Source: Planctomycetota bacterium (lineage in GTDB: Bacteria > Planctomycetota > Planctomycetia > Planctomycetales > Planctomycetaceae). Taken from it: a stretch of DNA of 64,000 nt. Below the pieces are notes generated by a model. It was given only the letters and a program-made list of their open reading frames with translations. It was not told the DNA's origin and did not search any database. The stretch spans positions 181,668-245,667 of the forward strand of contig QQVO01000004.1 in NCBI GenBank assembly GCA_003388505.1, written 5' to 3'. A program made the translations under genes and the position numbers. Positions 45,752 to 54,202 of this stretch are shown in pieces. Every line of letters begins with the position of its first letter. Within the stretch, counting starts at the first letter, position 1.

Positions 45752-45946
45752 ATGCCCACCAGCGGCCCCATCGTACGCACTGGAACAACCCCCGAGTTCT
45801 GGAAGAACTGGGACCAGATCTTCGGAGACGGATCCTCGAAAGACGAAGCACAACCGCCCGCCAAGAAGAGCGCCGCCAAGGCCGGCAAGAAGAAGGCCAC
45901 CGCACCGGCGAAGAAGAAACCCAAAGCCCCCGCGAAAAAGAAATAG
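45752..45946 (+). CDS. Small Lys/Ala/Pro-rich protein, histone H1-like tail
   Basis: The 64-residue product starts MPTSGPIVRTGTTPEFWKNW and then DQIFGDG, a short compact-looking head. Its second half is made of KK, AK and PAKKK units (for example AAKAGKKKATAPAKKK). The tail resembles the lysine-rich tails of bacterial histone H1-like and DNA- or RNA-binding proteins. AGGAG at 45738-45742 is nine bases before the ATG, a good ribosome site. A GCCCT/AGGGC hairpin lies at 45713-45725. The role is unknown; nucleic-acid binding is inferred from charge. Confidence 0.8.
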   Translation: MPTSGPIVRTGTTPEFWKNWDQIFGDGSSKDEAQPPAKKSAAKAGKKKATAPAKKKPKAPAKKK

Positions 45947-46199
45947 GCGACGTCATTCCCGGAAGTTGTTGCCCCGGAGTCAAGTTTCAGCGACCAATGG
46001 GAGCGGCGTCCCGGTTTCAAGCGGTAGCTCACATGGTCAGTGAAAATCGGTCTGATCCGTGGTCATCCGCGTTCCATTCGAATCTCCCGGAGATTTGCTC
46101 GATCGGGGATCGAGAGATGTGGAAAAACGACAGCGCTCAACCTGCCTCCTCGACAGCCGCGCGTTTCCAGCGGAGCCCGGCCGTACACTACAATCGGTC

Positions 46200-47807
46200 A
46201 TGCGGCCTGACGCCCCACATTCCCGCAGCAGCCGGCTCGTCTCGATCGCGGCCCTCTGGCTCACATTCTCCACTTACTCGTTACTGCGCGTCCCCGTCCC
46301 CGGAGTCAACGAGCCTCATTACCTCACCAAGGCTCGTCACTTCTGGCAGCCTGAATGGTGCCGCGGCGACTTATTCCTCGAGTCCTCAAACACCCACTTC
46401 GTCTTCTATCTCGCTGTCGGCTGGCTGACGGCCCTCTTCTCACTCGAAGTGGCCGCCGTCATCGGACGACTCCTCGCGTTCCTGCTGCTCGCGATCGGAT
46501 GGCAACGCCTGCTCTCCCGCCTCCTTCCGGCGCAGGCCGTCCCGTTGCTGTCCGCCTGGCTCTTTCTGCTGCTCCAGACTCTCGGCAATCTCTCAGGGGA
46601 ATGGCTCGTCGGCGGTGTGGAGTCCAAGACGTTCGCCTACGCCTTCGCCATGTGGTCGGGCGCTGCGTTCCTCGCCGCACGACCCACCCCGGCCGCAGTC
46701 CTTCTGGGACTCGCTGTCAGCTTCCACCCCGTTGTCGGCTGCTGGAGCGCGCTCGGCATCGCCGGAGTTTACGCGCTGCAGTTCGTTCTGAGACACGCCG
46801 CCAATCTGCCCCGGTCGCTGCCTCCTCCCCAACAACCCCCCAGCCCCGTCTCAGTCCAACAAGTCTTGCTGCCCCCCCTCGGCTTTCTTCTGGCTGCCGC
46901 GCCGGGCGTCGTCCCCGCGCTCGGTGTGCTGCTCGATTCCAACTCCAGCGCAGCGCTGCAGGCCAATATCATTCAGGTCGGCAGCCGCCTCAATCACCAT
47001 CTCGATCCGCTCTCGTTTTCACTCGAATCGTACCGCTACTTCGCACTCCTCATCGTTCTCTGGCTCGTGCTCTTGCGCGCCTCCAGCGCAGCGGACAAAC
47101 TGCGGCCGCTCACCTGGTTCACAACCGCCGCGCTCGTCATCGCCCTCGCCGGATTGCTGGCCGCAATCGGACCGCGCCCGATTCAGCATCTTCCGCTGCT
47201 CGAGTGGCGGCTGGTCGCGCTCAAGCTGTATCCGTTTCGCTTGGCCGACCTCGCCGTGCCGTTCGCCGCCTCCGTCGCTGCGGTCGCCTATCTGGAAAAC
47301 TGGCTGATCTCCGGCGAATTGCGCCGCGCGTTGCGACTCGCGGTCCACGTCGGAGTGGCCGCCGCACTCTTGCTCGCGCTCGTAATCCCCGGCCGAGATC
47401 AGAATCCGTCGCGATTGCCACCCGAGAGCCACGAAGACTGGCTCGCCGCCTGCCGCTGGATCGACGACAACGCGCCGCAGTCCGCGCTCATCTTCTCACA
47501 TCGCGTCCAATGGGCCGTCAAATGGTACGCACAACGGCCCGAGTATGTGAACTACAAGGACTGCCCCCAGGACGCCGCCGGGATCATTGAATGGTACCGG
47601 CGCCGGCGAACGATCGGCGACTGGATTCGCGGGACCGCCGCCGATGGAGCCATCTCATCCGGCGAACTGTCGGAACTGTACCGTCAGACGGGAATCCAGT
47701 ACCTCATCGTCCGCCGTCTCGGCCCGATCGACGCACGACCCATCTACCAGAATCCCACGTTCCGCATCTACCGCCTCGGCGACCCTGCCGAAGACCCGCC
47801 CCCCTGA
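46200..47807 (+). CDS. Polytopic membrane protein, GT-C glycosyltransferase-like layout
   Basis: The 535-residue product has about ten hydrophobic segments between residues 13 and 400. The first luminal/periplasmic loop, PGVNEPHYLTKARHFW, carries a Glu in the position where GT-C enzymes have their catalytic acid, and HFVFYLAVGWLTALF follows. The last 130 residues are soluble (WIDDNAPQSALIFSHRVQWAVKWYAQRPEYVNYKD), as in planctomycete DUF6798-type proteins. Glycosyl transfer from a lipid carrier is inferred by topology only. The start at 46200 is the Met just before the first membrane segment. Confidence 0.72.
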   Translation: MRPDAPHSRSSRLVSIAALWLTFSTYSLLRVPVPGVNEPHYLTKARHFWQPEWCRGDLFLESSNTHFVFYLAVGWLTALFSLEVAAVIGRLLAFLLLAIGWQRLLSRLLPAQAVPLLSAWLFLLLQTLGNLSGEWLVGGVESKTFAYAFAMWSGAAFLAARPTPAAVLLGLAVSFHPVVGCWSALGIAGVYALQFVLRHAANLPRSLPPPQQPPSPVSVQQVLLPPLGFLLAAAPGVVPALGVLLDSNSSAALQANIIQVGSRLNHHLDPLSFSLESYRYFALLIVLWLVLLRASSAADKLRPLTWFTTAALVIALAGLLAAIGPRPIQHLPLLEWRLVALKLYPFRLADLAVPFAASVAAVAYLENWLISGELRRALRLAVHVGVAAALLLALVIPGRDQNPSRLPPESHEDWLAACRWIDDNAPQSALIFSHRVQWAVKWYAQRPEYVNYKDCPQDAAGIIEWYRRRRTIGDWIRGTAADGAISSGELSELYRQTGIQYLIVRRLGPIDARPIYQNPTFRIYRLGDPAEDPPP

Positions 47808-47837
47808 CGCGCAGAGCAACCATTGGGCGCAACCAAA

Positions 47838-47920
47838 CCACTGGAGCCGACTCGCTCCGCCGAGTCGGATGTCCACGACGTCGACTCCGCTGCACACCGA
47901 ATCTGCGCAAAACGCGAAAC
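47838..47920. repeat. Family A extended repeat, copy 6
   Basis: Hairpin arms CCGACTC (47847-47853) and GAGTCGG (47862-47868), then a tail with ATGTCCACGACGTCGACT and CTGCGCAAAACGCGAAAC. It follows the GT-C-like gene stop by about 40 bases. Confidence 0.75.
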
Positions 47921-47956
47921 TCTCGACCGCAAGAAGCGGAGTTCGAACGACTCCCG

Positions 47957-48041
47957 TCTCGCCGCGACCCGCAGGGAAACGCTTCACCTCACCCCTCCGC
48001 GAACCCTCCGTGTCTCCGCGCCACCGCGGCAAATAATCCGC
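47957..48041. repeat. Family B long repeat, copy 1 (about 85 bases)
   Basis: CGCCGCGACCCGCAGGGAAA starts it and, after a short variable stretch, CTCCGCGAACCCTCCGTGTC followed by TCCGCGCC and AATAATCCGC ends it. The element at 55424-55512 has the same blocks in the same order with few changes. Confidence 0.75.
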
Positions 48042-48286
48042 GCAGTTACCACCGGCATGAAATTCCGAACAATCCCCCCATCCGGTAGATCCGCCAGTTG
48101 CGGACGATTCGCCCCTCTCGACGCTTCAATCAAATTCCTCTTCCCGCGCAATCACGCAGGGCTAACATTCCCGGCACAATCCTGACGAAGTCGAGTGTAA
48201 TGACGCACCGCGGCAATCACTCGCAAACACGCGTCCAGACGCTGCCACGAGGAAGTGCCACTGGCACGAAGGAAGCGCTCTCCATC

Positions 48287-48964
48287 ATGATGACGGAACG
48301 CACTGCGACCTGTTCGTCGCTCTCGCCGCGCCCGGCGACCCTCAACCCCGAGACCGCCAACCAGCTCACGCACGCCTTCGGCTGCATCCTCAGCCTCTGC
48401 GGCGCGGTGCTCATTATCAGCTCCGCGTGGGCCACCGGCGGAACGTTGCGCCTCCTCGGTTGCACCGTCTATGCTCTCGCGCTGGTCGGCGTCTACGCCG
48501 CTTCGACCCTCTCCCACTCGTTCCGCGACGTCCGCCGTCGCACGTTCTTCCGCATGCTCGATCAGATCTGCATTCTGCTGCTCGTCGTCGGCAGCTATAC
48601 CCCCTTCGCCCTGGTCCACGCACTCTCCGGAATGTGGTGGATCATCCTCGCAGTCATGTGGAGCTGTGCCCTCGTCGGCATCTGGCGCCGCATCAGACGA
48701 CCGGCCGCGTCCCTGCCAATCCCCCTCTTCATGGTCATGGGCTGGATGCCGGTCTTTGCACTCGGGACGGCCTGGCAACTGACCGGCCTCTCCGGCATCG
48801 GCCTGATCCTGGGCGGCGCGCTCGCCTACAGCGGCGGAACCTGGTTTCTCGCGAACGACCACCGAAAGCCCTACTTCCACGCCGTCTGGCACCTCTCCGC
48901 CATCACCGGCAGCGCATTCCACTTCGCTTTCCTGCTCCACTTCGTCGCGCTGGCCGCCGTCTGA
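48287..48964 (+). CDS. trhA: TrhA/hemolysin III (PAQR) family membrane protein
   Basis: The 225-residue product has seven hydrophobic segments and the PAQR metal-site residues: His29 in LTHAFG, Ser73 and His77 in ASTLSHSF, and His198 and His202 in YFHAVWH. Asp in DQICILLLVVGSYTPF also matches. TrhA-type proteins adjust membrane fluidity in bacteria; hemolysis is not implied. The Met pair at 48287/48290 is chosen over longer frames because the membrane fold starts about 25 residues later; a start at 48200 remains possible. Repeats fill the 480 bases upstream. Confidence 0.9.
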   Translation: MMTERTATCSSLSPRPATLNPETANQLTHAFGCILSLCGAVLIISSAWATGGTLRLLGCTVYALALVGVYAASTLSHSFRDVRRRTFFRMLDQICILLLVVGSYTPFALVHALSGMWWIILAVMWSCALVGIWRRIRRPAASLPIPLFMVMGWMPVFALGTAWQLTGLSGIGLILGGALAYSGGTWFLANDHRKPYFHAVWHLSAITGSAFHFAFLLHFVALAAV

Positions 48965-49505
48965 GGCGTGCGATTCGCAGAATATCAGGCCGCGACCACC
49001 CCGCTCCGCGTGCGCGCCTCAACCTCCGTGGTCGCTGACCGATCGAATCGTTCGCTGAAGGTGCGGTCTCCCGCCAGCCGAAAGGCACGGCGGATGGCCC
49101 CACGCCGTATCTGCCCGGGCGATGTAACCCTCTCCCCAGAAATGGATTGAGGCTTCATTACGAGCCCGCCCCGCACCTGCCGGCGATCCGGCGGAAACCC
49201 TCGGCCCAGAATCTGCTCAGACTTCGCCGCTTCTCATTTTTAATGAATTTGCTATTGGAAAACCGTGAATATTCGATGAATATTTGGAGTCGTGGGCGAT
49301 GACACATCACAGGGGCGGCACGGAACGCCGACCCAAACACTGTTTTGCGTGCGTCGCGTCAGTCCACGTTCGCTCAGACGAACTGCCGTCACTCGACAGA
49401 AACGACTCAGAATTCAGCGCGGATTGACACACTGACGCATTCAAGAACAGGGCCCTGACCGGGCCGGCTGGCATCGTCGAAGTCCACTTTGGACGGGGCA
49501 CCGCC
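48965..49505. other. 541-base intergenic region with AT-rich island
   Basis: Contains a GCGACCAC/GTGGTCGC inverted repeat (48992-48999, 49028-49035), the AT-rich island at 49231-49284 and a GGCCC/GGGCC hairpin (49451-49465) about 40 bases before the next ATG. No coding frame has support. Confidence 0.55.
49231..49284. promoter_or_regulatory. AT-rich island with TGAATATT direct repeat
   Basis: Counting gives 14 G or C in 54 bases, against about 63 percent elsewhere. TGAATATT occurs at 49266-49273 and 49277-49284, an 11-base period close to one helical turn. It is the likely control region for the C39-like gene. Confidence 0.45.
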
Positions 49506-50417
49506 ATGAACGACCTCTACCTGGCAATCGTCGGGATGACGATTCTCGGTTTCGCGAGCTTCTTCAGCTCTCGGCGCCTCGCTGCCGGTCTCGGTCGCCG
49601 CCGTTGCGACCTCCTCGCACTGCTCACCGTCCTTTGCATTTGCGCTTACATCCGCTGGCTCTGGAACGACATGCGGCTGGTTCGCCTGTTGCCCGTGTCG
49701 AACCTGATTATCGTCGGCAACTGGTTTCTCCCCTTGATCGGGATTCTGGCAGGCCTCGCCTGGGAGCGGATCGCCGACAGCCGCTGGAGGCGCTGGACGG
49801 CGACCGTGCTCCTCTTCACCTGCGGCATGTACGCGACGGTCCAGCCGGTGCTCGGCAAATCCCCCGTCTGCGACTCACGTTGGTCGGGTCAGTACTGCAT
49901 GCAGACCACGACGGCAACCTGTTCGGCCGCCGCCGCCGCGACCCTGCTCAATCTCCATCACATCGAGTCCGACGAGCAGGAAATGGCCGATCTCTGCCTC
50001 ACACGCGACGGCACGACCTGGAAAGGCCTCTACCGCGGCTTGGCGCTGAAGACCGCCGGAACCGCCTGGAGAGTCGAAGTCATCGACAACGTCGAAGACG
50101 CCTTGCCCACGGCAGGCCAGCCTCCCGTCATTCTCTGTGCCAGGCTGCCCGCAGAAATCTCCCACGATCCTCGGCTCGCACAATATCACACCGAGTGGGG
50201 CTGGATCCCCGGCACCTCCCACTCCGTCGTCGTGCTGCAACCGGTTCGCGACGGGCAGTTCCTCGTCCACGATCCCTCCATCGGAATCGAAGTCTGGACC
50301 CAGGCCGATATCGACCTCCTCGTCCACGGCAAAGGGCTGCGCCTGTCGCCGGCCTTCGACGGCGTCGTCGAACACCGGAAGACGATCGTAGCGCGAAGCT
50401 GGCTGCCCGCTCAATAA
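49506..50417 (+). CDS. Membrane-tethered C39-like cysteine peptidase
   Basis: The 303-residue product has three or four N-terminal membrane segments (residues 3-20, 36-52, 67-86, 97-112). The remaining domain has the C39 order: Gln133, Cys139 in TATCSAAAAATLLNL, His239 in GTSHSVVVL and Asp256 in VHDPSIG. C39 peptidases process double-glycine leader peptides; a free-standing membrane-bound domain without an ABC transporter is found in planctomycetes with unknown substrates. The conserved Gly-Pro after Cys is replaced by Ser-Ala. The ATG is the first in the frame. It has its own upstream control region. Confidence 0.8.
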   Translation: MNDLYLAIVGMTILGFASFFSSRRLAAGLGRRRCDLLALLTVLCICAYIRWLWNDMRLVRLLPVSNLIIVGNWFLPLIGILAGLAWERIADSRWRRWTATVLLFTCGMYATVQPVLGKSPVCDSRWSGQYCMQTTTATCSAAAAATLLNLHHIESDEQEMADLCLTRDGTTWKGLYRGLALKTAGTAWRVEVIDNVEDALPTAGQPPVILCARLPAEISHDPRLAQYHTEWGWIPGTSHSVVVLQPVRDGQFLVHDPSIGIEVWTQADIDLLVHGKGLRLSPAFDGVVEHRKTIVARSWLPAQ

Positions 50418-50464
50418 AGCCGCCCGCTCGAACGGCCCAACGCGTTGCGAAACCTACGTTCGTT

Positions 50465-50489
50465 GAGCTGCCACCCGCAGGGGAGCGCG
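50465..50489. repeat. Family B core repeat, variant copy
   Basis: GAGCTGCCACCCGCAGGGGA followed by GCGCG resembles the GCCGCGACCCGCAGGGGAGCGC core with changes in the first third. Confidence 0.4.
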
Positions 50490-50577
50490 TCCCGCAACGC
50501 TCCACCACCACAGAGCGCTCCCTCCCCACTCGCGCCAAGAGCGCGAACAGCAACGCCGTCCCGCTTCCGCCCGCCGG

Positions 50578-51186
50578 TCAGTAGCTGGAATACTCCAGCC
50601 GGTTCCGGCACCAGCGGCGAATCAGGTGCACCACGCGCTGCAGCGTATCCCGATCAAAGTGCTCCAGTCGCTCTTTCCCGGCAAACGGGTAATCGACCTG
50701 CCGGATGATCTCGATCAACTCACCGTCCGTCAAACGGTGGTCGATCTCGTCAGTCGACAAGTCAGCGATCGACTGTTCGAGCGATTCGGCTGTCGCAACA
50801 TCTACGTCCATGTCTCCCTCCCGATTCTGCATCGTCTGCTGGGCGGAAATCACCTCCAGCAGTTCTTTGAAGTCGAGCGGTCTCGCCACCACTCGCGCCA
50901 TCCCCGCCCCGACTGCCTTGACTACGGTGTACAGGTTTGCGGCCGCCGCCACAAGCACGCCCGACATCACAGGGCTGCGCTCGTGAAGCTCGGTGAACAG
51001 CGAAACCCCGTCGCAGTCACTCAGCCGCTCGCCAATCAGGCCAATGTCGTAACGCCGGCCGGCCGCCAGAGACCGGGCCTGCGCCGCGTCATAGGCCACG
51101 TCCAGGGGATAACCGAGAGCAGACAGCGTGCCGGAAATCGTGCTGCACAGAGAAAGGTCGCTGGTGACCAGGAGAATGCGCGACAT
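50578..51186 (-). CDS. Degenerate receiver-domain protein
   Basis: The 202-residue product has a response-regulator receiver fold at residues 1-115: MSRILLVTSDLSL at strand 1, YDIGLIGERLSDCDG at strand 3, GVLVAAAANL at strand 4 and ARVVARPLDFKELLEVI at strand 5. The phospho-acceptor Asp expected at residue 52 is Gly, the switch Thr/Ser is Ala and the conserved Lys before Pro is Arg, so it cannot be phosphorylated normally. The last 80 residues are helical and charged with no known output domain. The start at 51186 has AGGA at nine bases. It is a pseudo-receiver; partners are unknown. Confidence 0.8.
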   Translation of the reverse strand: MSRILLVTSDLSLCSTISGTLSALGYPLDVAYDAAQARSLAAGRRYDIGLIGERLSDCDGVSLFTELHERSPVMSGVLVAAAANLYTVVKAVGAGMARVVARPLDFKELLEVISAQQTMQNREGDMDVDVATAESLEQSIADLSTDEIDHRLTDGELIEIIRQVDYPFAGKERLEHFDRDTLQRVVHLIRRWCRNRLEYSSY

Positions 51187-51919
51187 GCGAATCTGGTCCT
51201 TCGGAAGGGGCTGCATGAACGACGCAAAAATCGCAACTGCCGTGCCGTCGACAACTTCGCAACACAACTTCGCACATCCCGTCCCGATTCTCAAAACCTC
51301 TCGTCACGGAAGTCCTTGCAGCAATTGCCCTTCGGAACAGACTCCTGAATCGAAAATCGCACCGGCCCAATCATGTGCTCTAAGCACGCTGCCAACCGAT
51401 CAGGCATCACCCACGCCAACTGCCCGGCCGACAGGCATTCGCCATGATCGTCCTTCACTCCCGAACAACGCAGCAACAGCGTAGCCCCTACCCACCCCTT
51501 CGTGCGGCTCCGCACACACCCGCGCGCCGCTCGCTCGCCGATCGAAACGAGTCCCCATCAATCGGTCCCAGCTTCGCCCGCGCCCGTCAACGCGCCCGCG
51601 ATTCACAGGGCCCGCCCTAAATGTGGCAGCTTGCCGGCGACAGACGCTTGCAGCACCGAAAGCGAATAGCGCTTTGAAAATCAGTGTTGGCGATCTGTCT
51701 CGCGGATTCACGTCCTCGACAGTCCAAACACCACTCGATGCGGACACATGGTAGGGCAGTTTGCTCTAATCAGCGACAATCCGTCGAATCCGCCGCATCC
51801 GCGGCCCATTCGTCGGTCCATTGAGGTCGTCCGCTGACTCCCGCCTCCCCAACCCGTACACTGGGGAAAACGACCACCGTGGCCGTCTCTGCGCCCGCTT
51901 CGAATCAGCCGCAATTGCC
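51187..51919. other. 733-base intergenic region before hemB
   Basis: This is the longest gene-free stretch. It holds the TAGGGCA/TGCTCTA hairpin at 51752-51768 but no recognisable RNA gene, tRNA or supported reading frame. Both flanking genes point outward, so two promoters should be present; none is clear. Confidence 0.5.
51752..51768. repeat. TAGAGCA-type hairpin, second copy
   Basis: TAGGGCA and TGCTCTA around GTT, the reverse-orientation relative of 40389-40405 with one mismatch. Confidence 0.5.
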
Positions 51920-52906
51920 ATGTTCCCCATCACCCGCCTCCGCCGCCTCCGCGCCCATCCCCGCCTCCGCGATCTCGTCCGCGAGACCGTACTCCGCCCG
52001 GACGATCTCATCCTCCCCCTCTTTGTCCGCTGCGGCGAAAACCAACGTGTGCCGATCGGGTCGATGCCCGGACACTTCCAGTTGTCGGTCGACCATCTCG
52101 CCGAGGAAGTTCGCGAGATCGATTCGCTCGGCATCCCCGCCATTATCCTCTTCGGCATCCCCGAGGAGAAAGACGCCGAAGGCCGCATCGCTTCCTCCGA
52201 CGACGGCATCGTCCAGCAGGCCGTCCGCGCCATTCGTGAGGCGGCTCCCGACCTGCTCGTCATCACCGATCTCTGCTTCTGCGAGTTCACCGATCACGGC
52301 CACTGCGGCGTCGTGAACGACCGAACCGGCCGCACCGATGTCGACAACGACGCCACGCTCGAAAACCTCGTCACGCAGGCCGTCTCGCACGCACAGGCCG
52401 GCGCGCAGATGATCGCCCCCTCAGGCATGATGGACGGCATGATCGCCGCCCTCCGCCACGGCCTCGACGCCGCCGGCTTCAGCCACCTCCCCCTGATGAG
52501 CTACGCCGCCAAATACAGCTCGGCCTTCTACGGCCCCTTTCGCGAAGCCGCCGAAAGCGCTCCCCGGTTCGGCGATCGCCGCACCTACCAGATGGACCCC
52601 GCCAACGCCCGTGAGGCCCTCCGCGAAGTCGCCCTCGACGTCGCAGAGGGCGCCGACGTTCTCATGGTCAAACCCGCCCTCAGCTATCTCGACGTCATCA
52701 CGCGCGTGAAGACCGCGCACCCCGAGATTCCCCTGGCCGCCTACAACGTCAGCGGCGAGTTCGCCATGGTCAAAGCCGCCGCCGCCAACGGCTGGATCGA
52801 CGAACAGCGCATCGCCCTCGAAATCCTCACCAGCATCCGCCGAGCCGGCGCCGACATGATCCTCACCTATCACGCCAAAGACATCTCCCGCTGGCTCAAC
52901 GAATAA
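51920..52906 (+). CDS. hemB: Delta-aminolevulinic acid dehydratase (porphobilinogen synthase)
   Basis: Joins two 5-aminolevulinate molecules into porphobilinogen for haem. The 328-residue product has the zinc cysteines Cys119, Cys121 and Cys129 in [14 protein letters not shown] and the two active-site lysines Lys198 ([13 protein letters not shown]) and Lys251 ([12 protein letters not shown]). [11 protein letters not shown] near the start and [11 protein letters not shown] near residue 275 also match. The zinc-type metal site is intact. The Met at 51920 is chosen as the family start; a longer frame adds 33 unrelated residues. The product fits the several cytochrome-type proteins in the region. 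Confidence 0.97.
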   Translation: MFPITRLRRLRAHPRLRDLVRETVLRPDDLILPLFVRCGENQRVPIGSMPGHFQLSVDHLAEEVREIDSLGIPAIILFGIPEEKDAEGRIASSDDGIVQQAVRAIREAAPDLLVITDLCFCEFTDHGHCGVVNDRTGRTDVDNDATLENLVTQAVSHAQAGAQMIAPSGMMDGMIAALRHGLDAAGFSHLPLMSYAAKYSSAFYGPFREAAESAPRFGDRRTYQMDPANAREALREVALDVAEGADVLMVKPALSYLDVITRVKTAHPEIPLAAYNVSGEFAMVKAAAANGWIDEQRIALEILTSIRRAGADMILTYHAKDISRWLNE

Positions 52907-52951
52907 CCCCCTCCCGCCCGTCAACGGCGTCAGCCGGTGTTCTCGTATCAC

Positions 52952-52978
52952 GTTTAGCCGCGACCCGCAGCGGAGCGC
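52952..52978. repeat. Family B core repeat, copy after hemB
   Basis: GTTTAGCCGCGACCCGCAGC followed by GGAGCGC; differs by one base from the 39371 copy. It follows the hemB stop by 46 bases. Confidence 0.65.
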
Positions 52979-53011
52979 GACTCGTCAAGTGCCCCCCTAT
53001 CCCCTCAACTC

Positions 53012-53035
53012 GTGCCCAAATTTCCATCTGGGCAC
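53012..53035. repeat. GTGCCCA/TGGGCAC hairpin
   Basis: GTGCCCA (53012-53018) and TGGGCAC (53029-53035) are perfect arms around AATTTCCATC. It resembles the CCCAAAC/GTTTGGG hairpin at 34788-34803. Confidence 0.5.
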
Positions 53036-53100
53036 ACCCCTTCAAAGCCCACGCGCCGCATCCCACGAACCGTTCGACCCACTCCCCAATCCCACCCCCA

Positions 53101-53128
53101 CCTTGGCGTCTTTGCGCCTTCGCGTGAA
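53101..53128. repeat. Dispersed repeat, TTTGCGNCTTCGCGTGAA family, copy 2
   Basis: CCTTGGCGTCTTTGCGCCTT followed by CGCGTGAA matches 1484-1512. It lies in the hemB to YdjY gap, beside family B and the 53012 hairpin. Confidence 0.6.
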
Positions 53129-53257
53129 CCAACCCCCCACTCACTCCCCGGTCTTCTTGGCAGCGAAGCGCCCAAGTGAGATACTTGCAGAACGCCCCCA
53201 CGAACGCCGGGCGAGAATCGCGACGAGAATCCCACCGCTTGAGCACAGGAGTCGAAT

Positions 53258-54199
53258 ATGGTCCGCACACTTCATACGGCCGCGCTGTGCTGCGGACTGT
53301 TCCTGCTCGCTCCCGCGGTCCCCGCCGCGCAGGCGCCGGCGGAGTCTCCGCAAGAGAAGCCCGCCGCGAAGGACGGCCAGCAGCCGGTTCCGCTCAACCC
53401 CGAAAAGACCGTCCTGCTCGATCTCGCCAACAAACGCCTGCTGCTCAAGACCAGGGTGGCTCTCCGCGAAGGCGTCCTGGAAATGCTGCTCTGCAAGGCA
53501 CAGACCAAGGAGCACGAATCGATCCTGGCCATCGACTCCCAAGCCTACGTCATCCACGCCGGGCTCATGGCCCTCGGAGCCGAGCCCGGTTCGCCGGCCC
53601 GGTTTCGCAAGGAGTTCGAACCTCCCACCGGGCAGGAGGTTGAGCTGTACGTGAATTGGACAGACGAACAGAACAGACCGCATCGCGTCCGGGCCCAGAC
53701 CTGGATCCGGCGCCTCACCCGGCGATACTTCGAACACCCGCTCGAAAATCTTCCGGAAGGAGTCCTCAAGAAAGACGACGACGACCTCCGCTACGACGAA
53801 ACCAACAAGCTTCTACTTTGGTTCGGCACGCTCACCGAAGAGCAGCGAGACGACCTGTTGCAGCGCAGCGAAGACAAGGCCTACCGGGCCGCCGTCCAGT
53901 CGCTCTTCGAACAGAGCCAGCCCCGCGAAATGGAAGCCGATTGGGTCTTTGCCGGCAGCGGCTTCTCCCGGCAAAAGGACGGCAGCGACTGGTATCAGGC
54001 TGAAGCCGGCAACCTCATCTGCGTCGCCAATTTCTCCGACGCGATGCTTGACGTCACGATGGAGAGTTCCGCCTCGGCCGGCAACCTGCTCTTCGAGCCC
54101 TACACCGAGCGAATCCCGCCGCTCGGCACCCCCGTCACTCTGGAGATGATTCCCGTCTTCGATGACGATCAGGACGACGGCGACAAGGAGTCCGATTGA
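53258..54199 (+). CDS. Secreted YdjY-domain protein
   Basis: The 313-residue product has a signal peptide (MVRTLHTAALCCGLFLLAP) and a YdjY-like domain at about residues 45-170: LDLANKRLLLKTRVALREGVLEMLLCKAQTKEHESIL and QAYVIHAGLMALGAEPGSPARF. A C-terminal region follows with LLLWFGTLTEEQ and an acidic end (DDDQDDGDKESD). The biochemical role of YdjY is not known. The stop is three bases from the ThiO ATG, so the two genes share a transcript. Confidence 0.85.
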   Translation: MVRTLHTAALCCGLFLLAPAVPAAQAPAESPQEKPAAKDGQQPVPLNPEKTVLLDLANKRLLLKTRVALREGVLEMLLCKAQTKEHESILAIDSQAYVIHAGLMALGAEPGSPARFRKEFEPPTGQEVELYVNWTDEQNRPHRVRAQTWIRRLTRRYFEHPLENLPEGVLKKDDDDLRYDETNKLLLWFGTLTEEQRDDLLQRSEDKAYRAAVQSLFEQSQPREMEADWVFAGSGFSRQKDGSDWYQAEAGNLICVANFSDAMLDVTMESSASAGNLLFEPYTERIPPLGTPVTLEMIPVFDDDQDDGDKESD

Positions 54200-54202
54200 C
54201 CC

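Noticed and set aside
48992..49035. GCGACCAC/GTGGTCGC as a terminator for trhA
   Set aside because: The arms are 28 bases apart with no T run; kept only as a note within the intergenic region.
51291..51747. Short minus-strand frames in the hemB upstream gap
   Set aside because: Arg/Gly-rich, no ribosome site, no motif; treated as noncoding.
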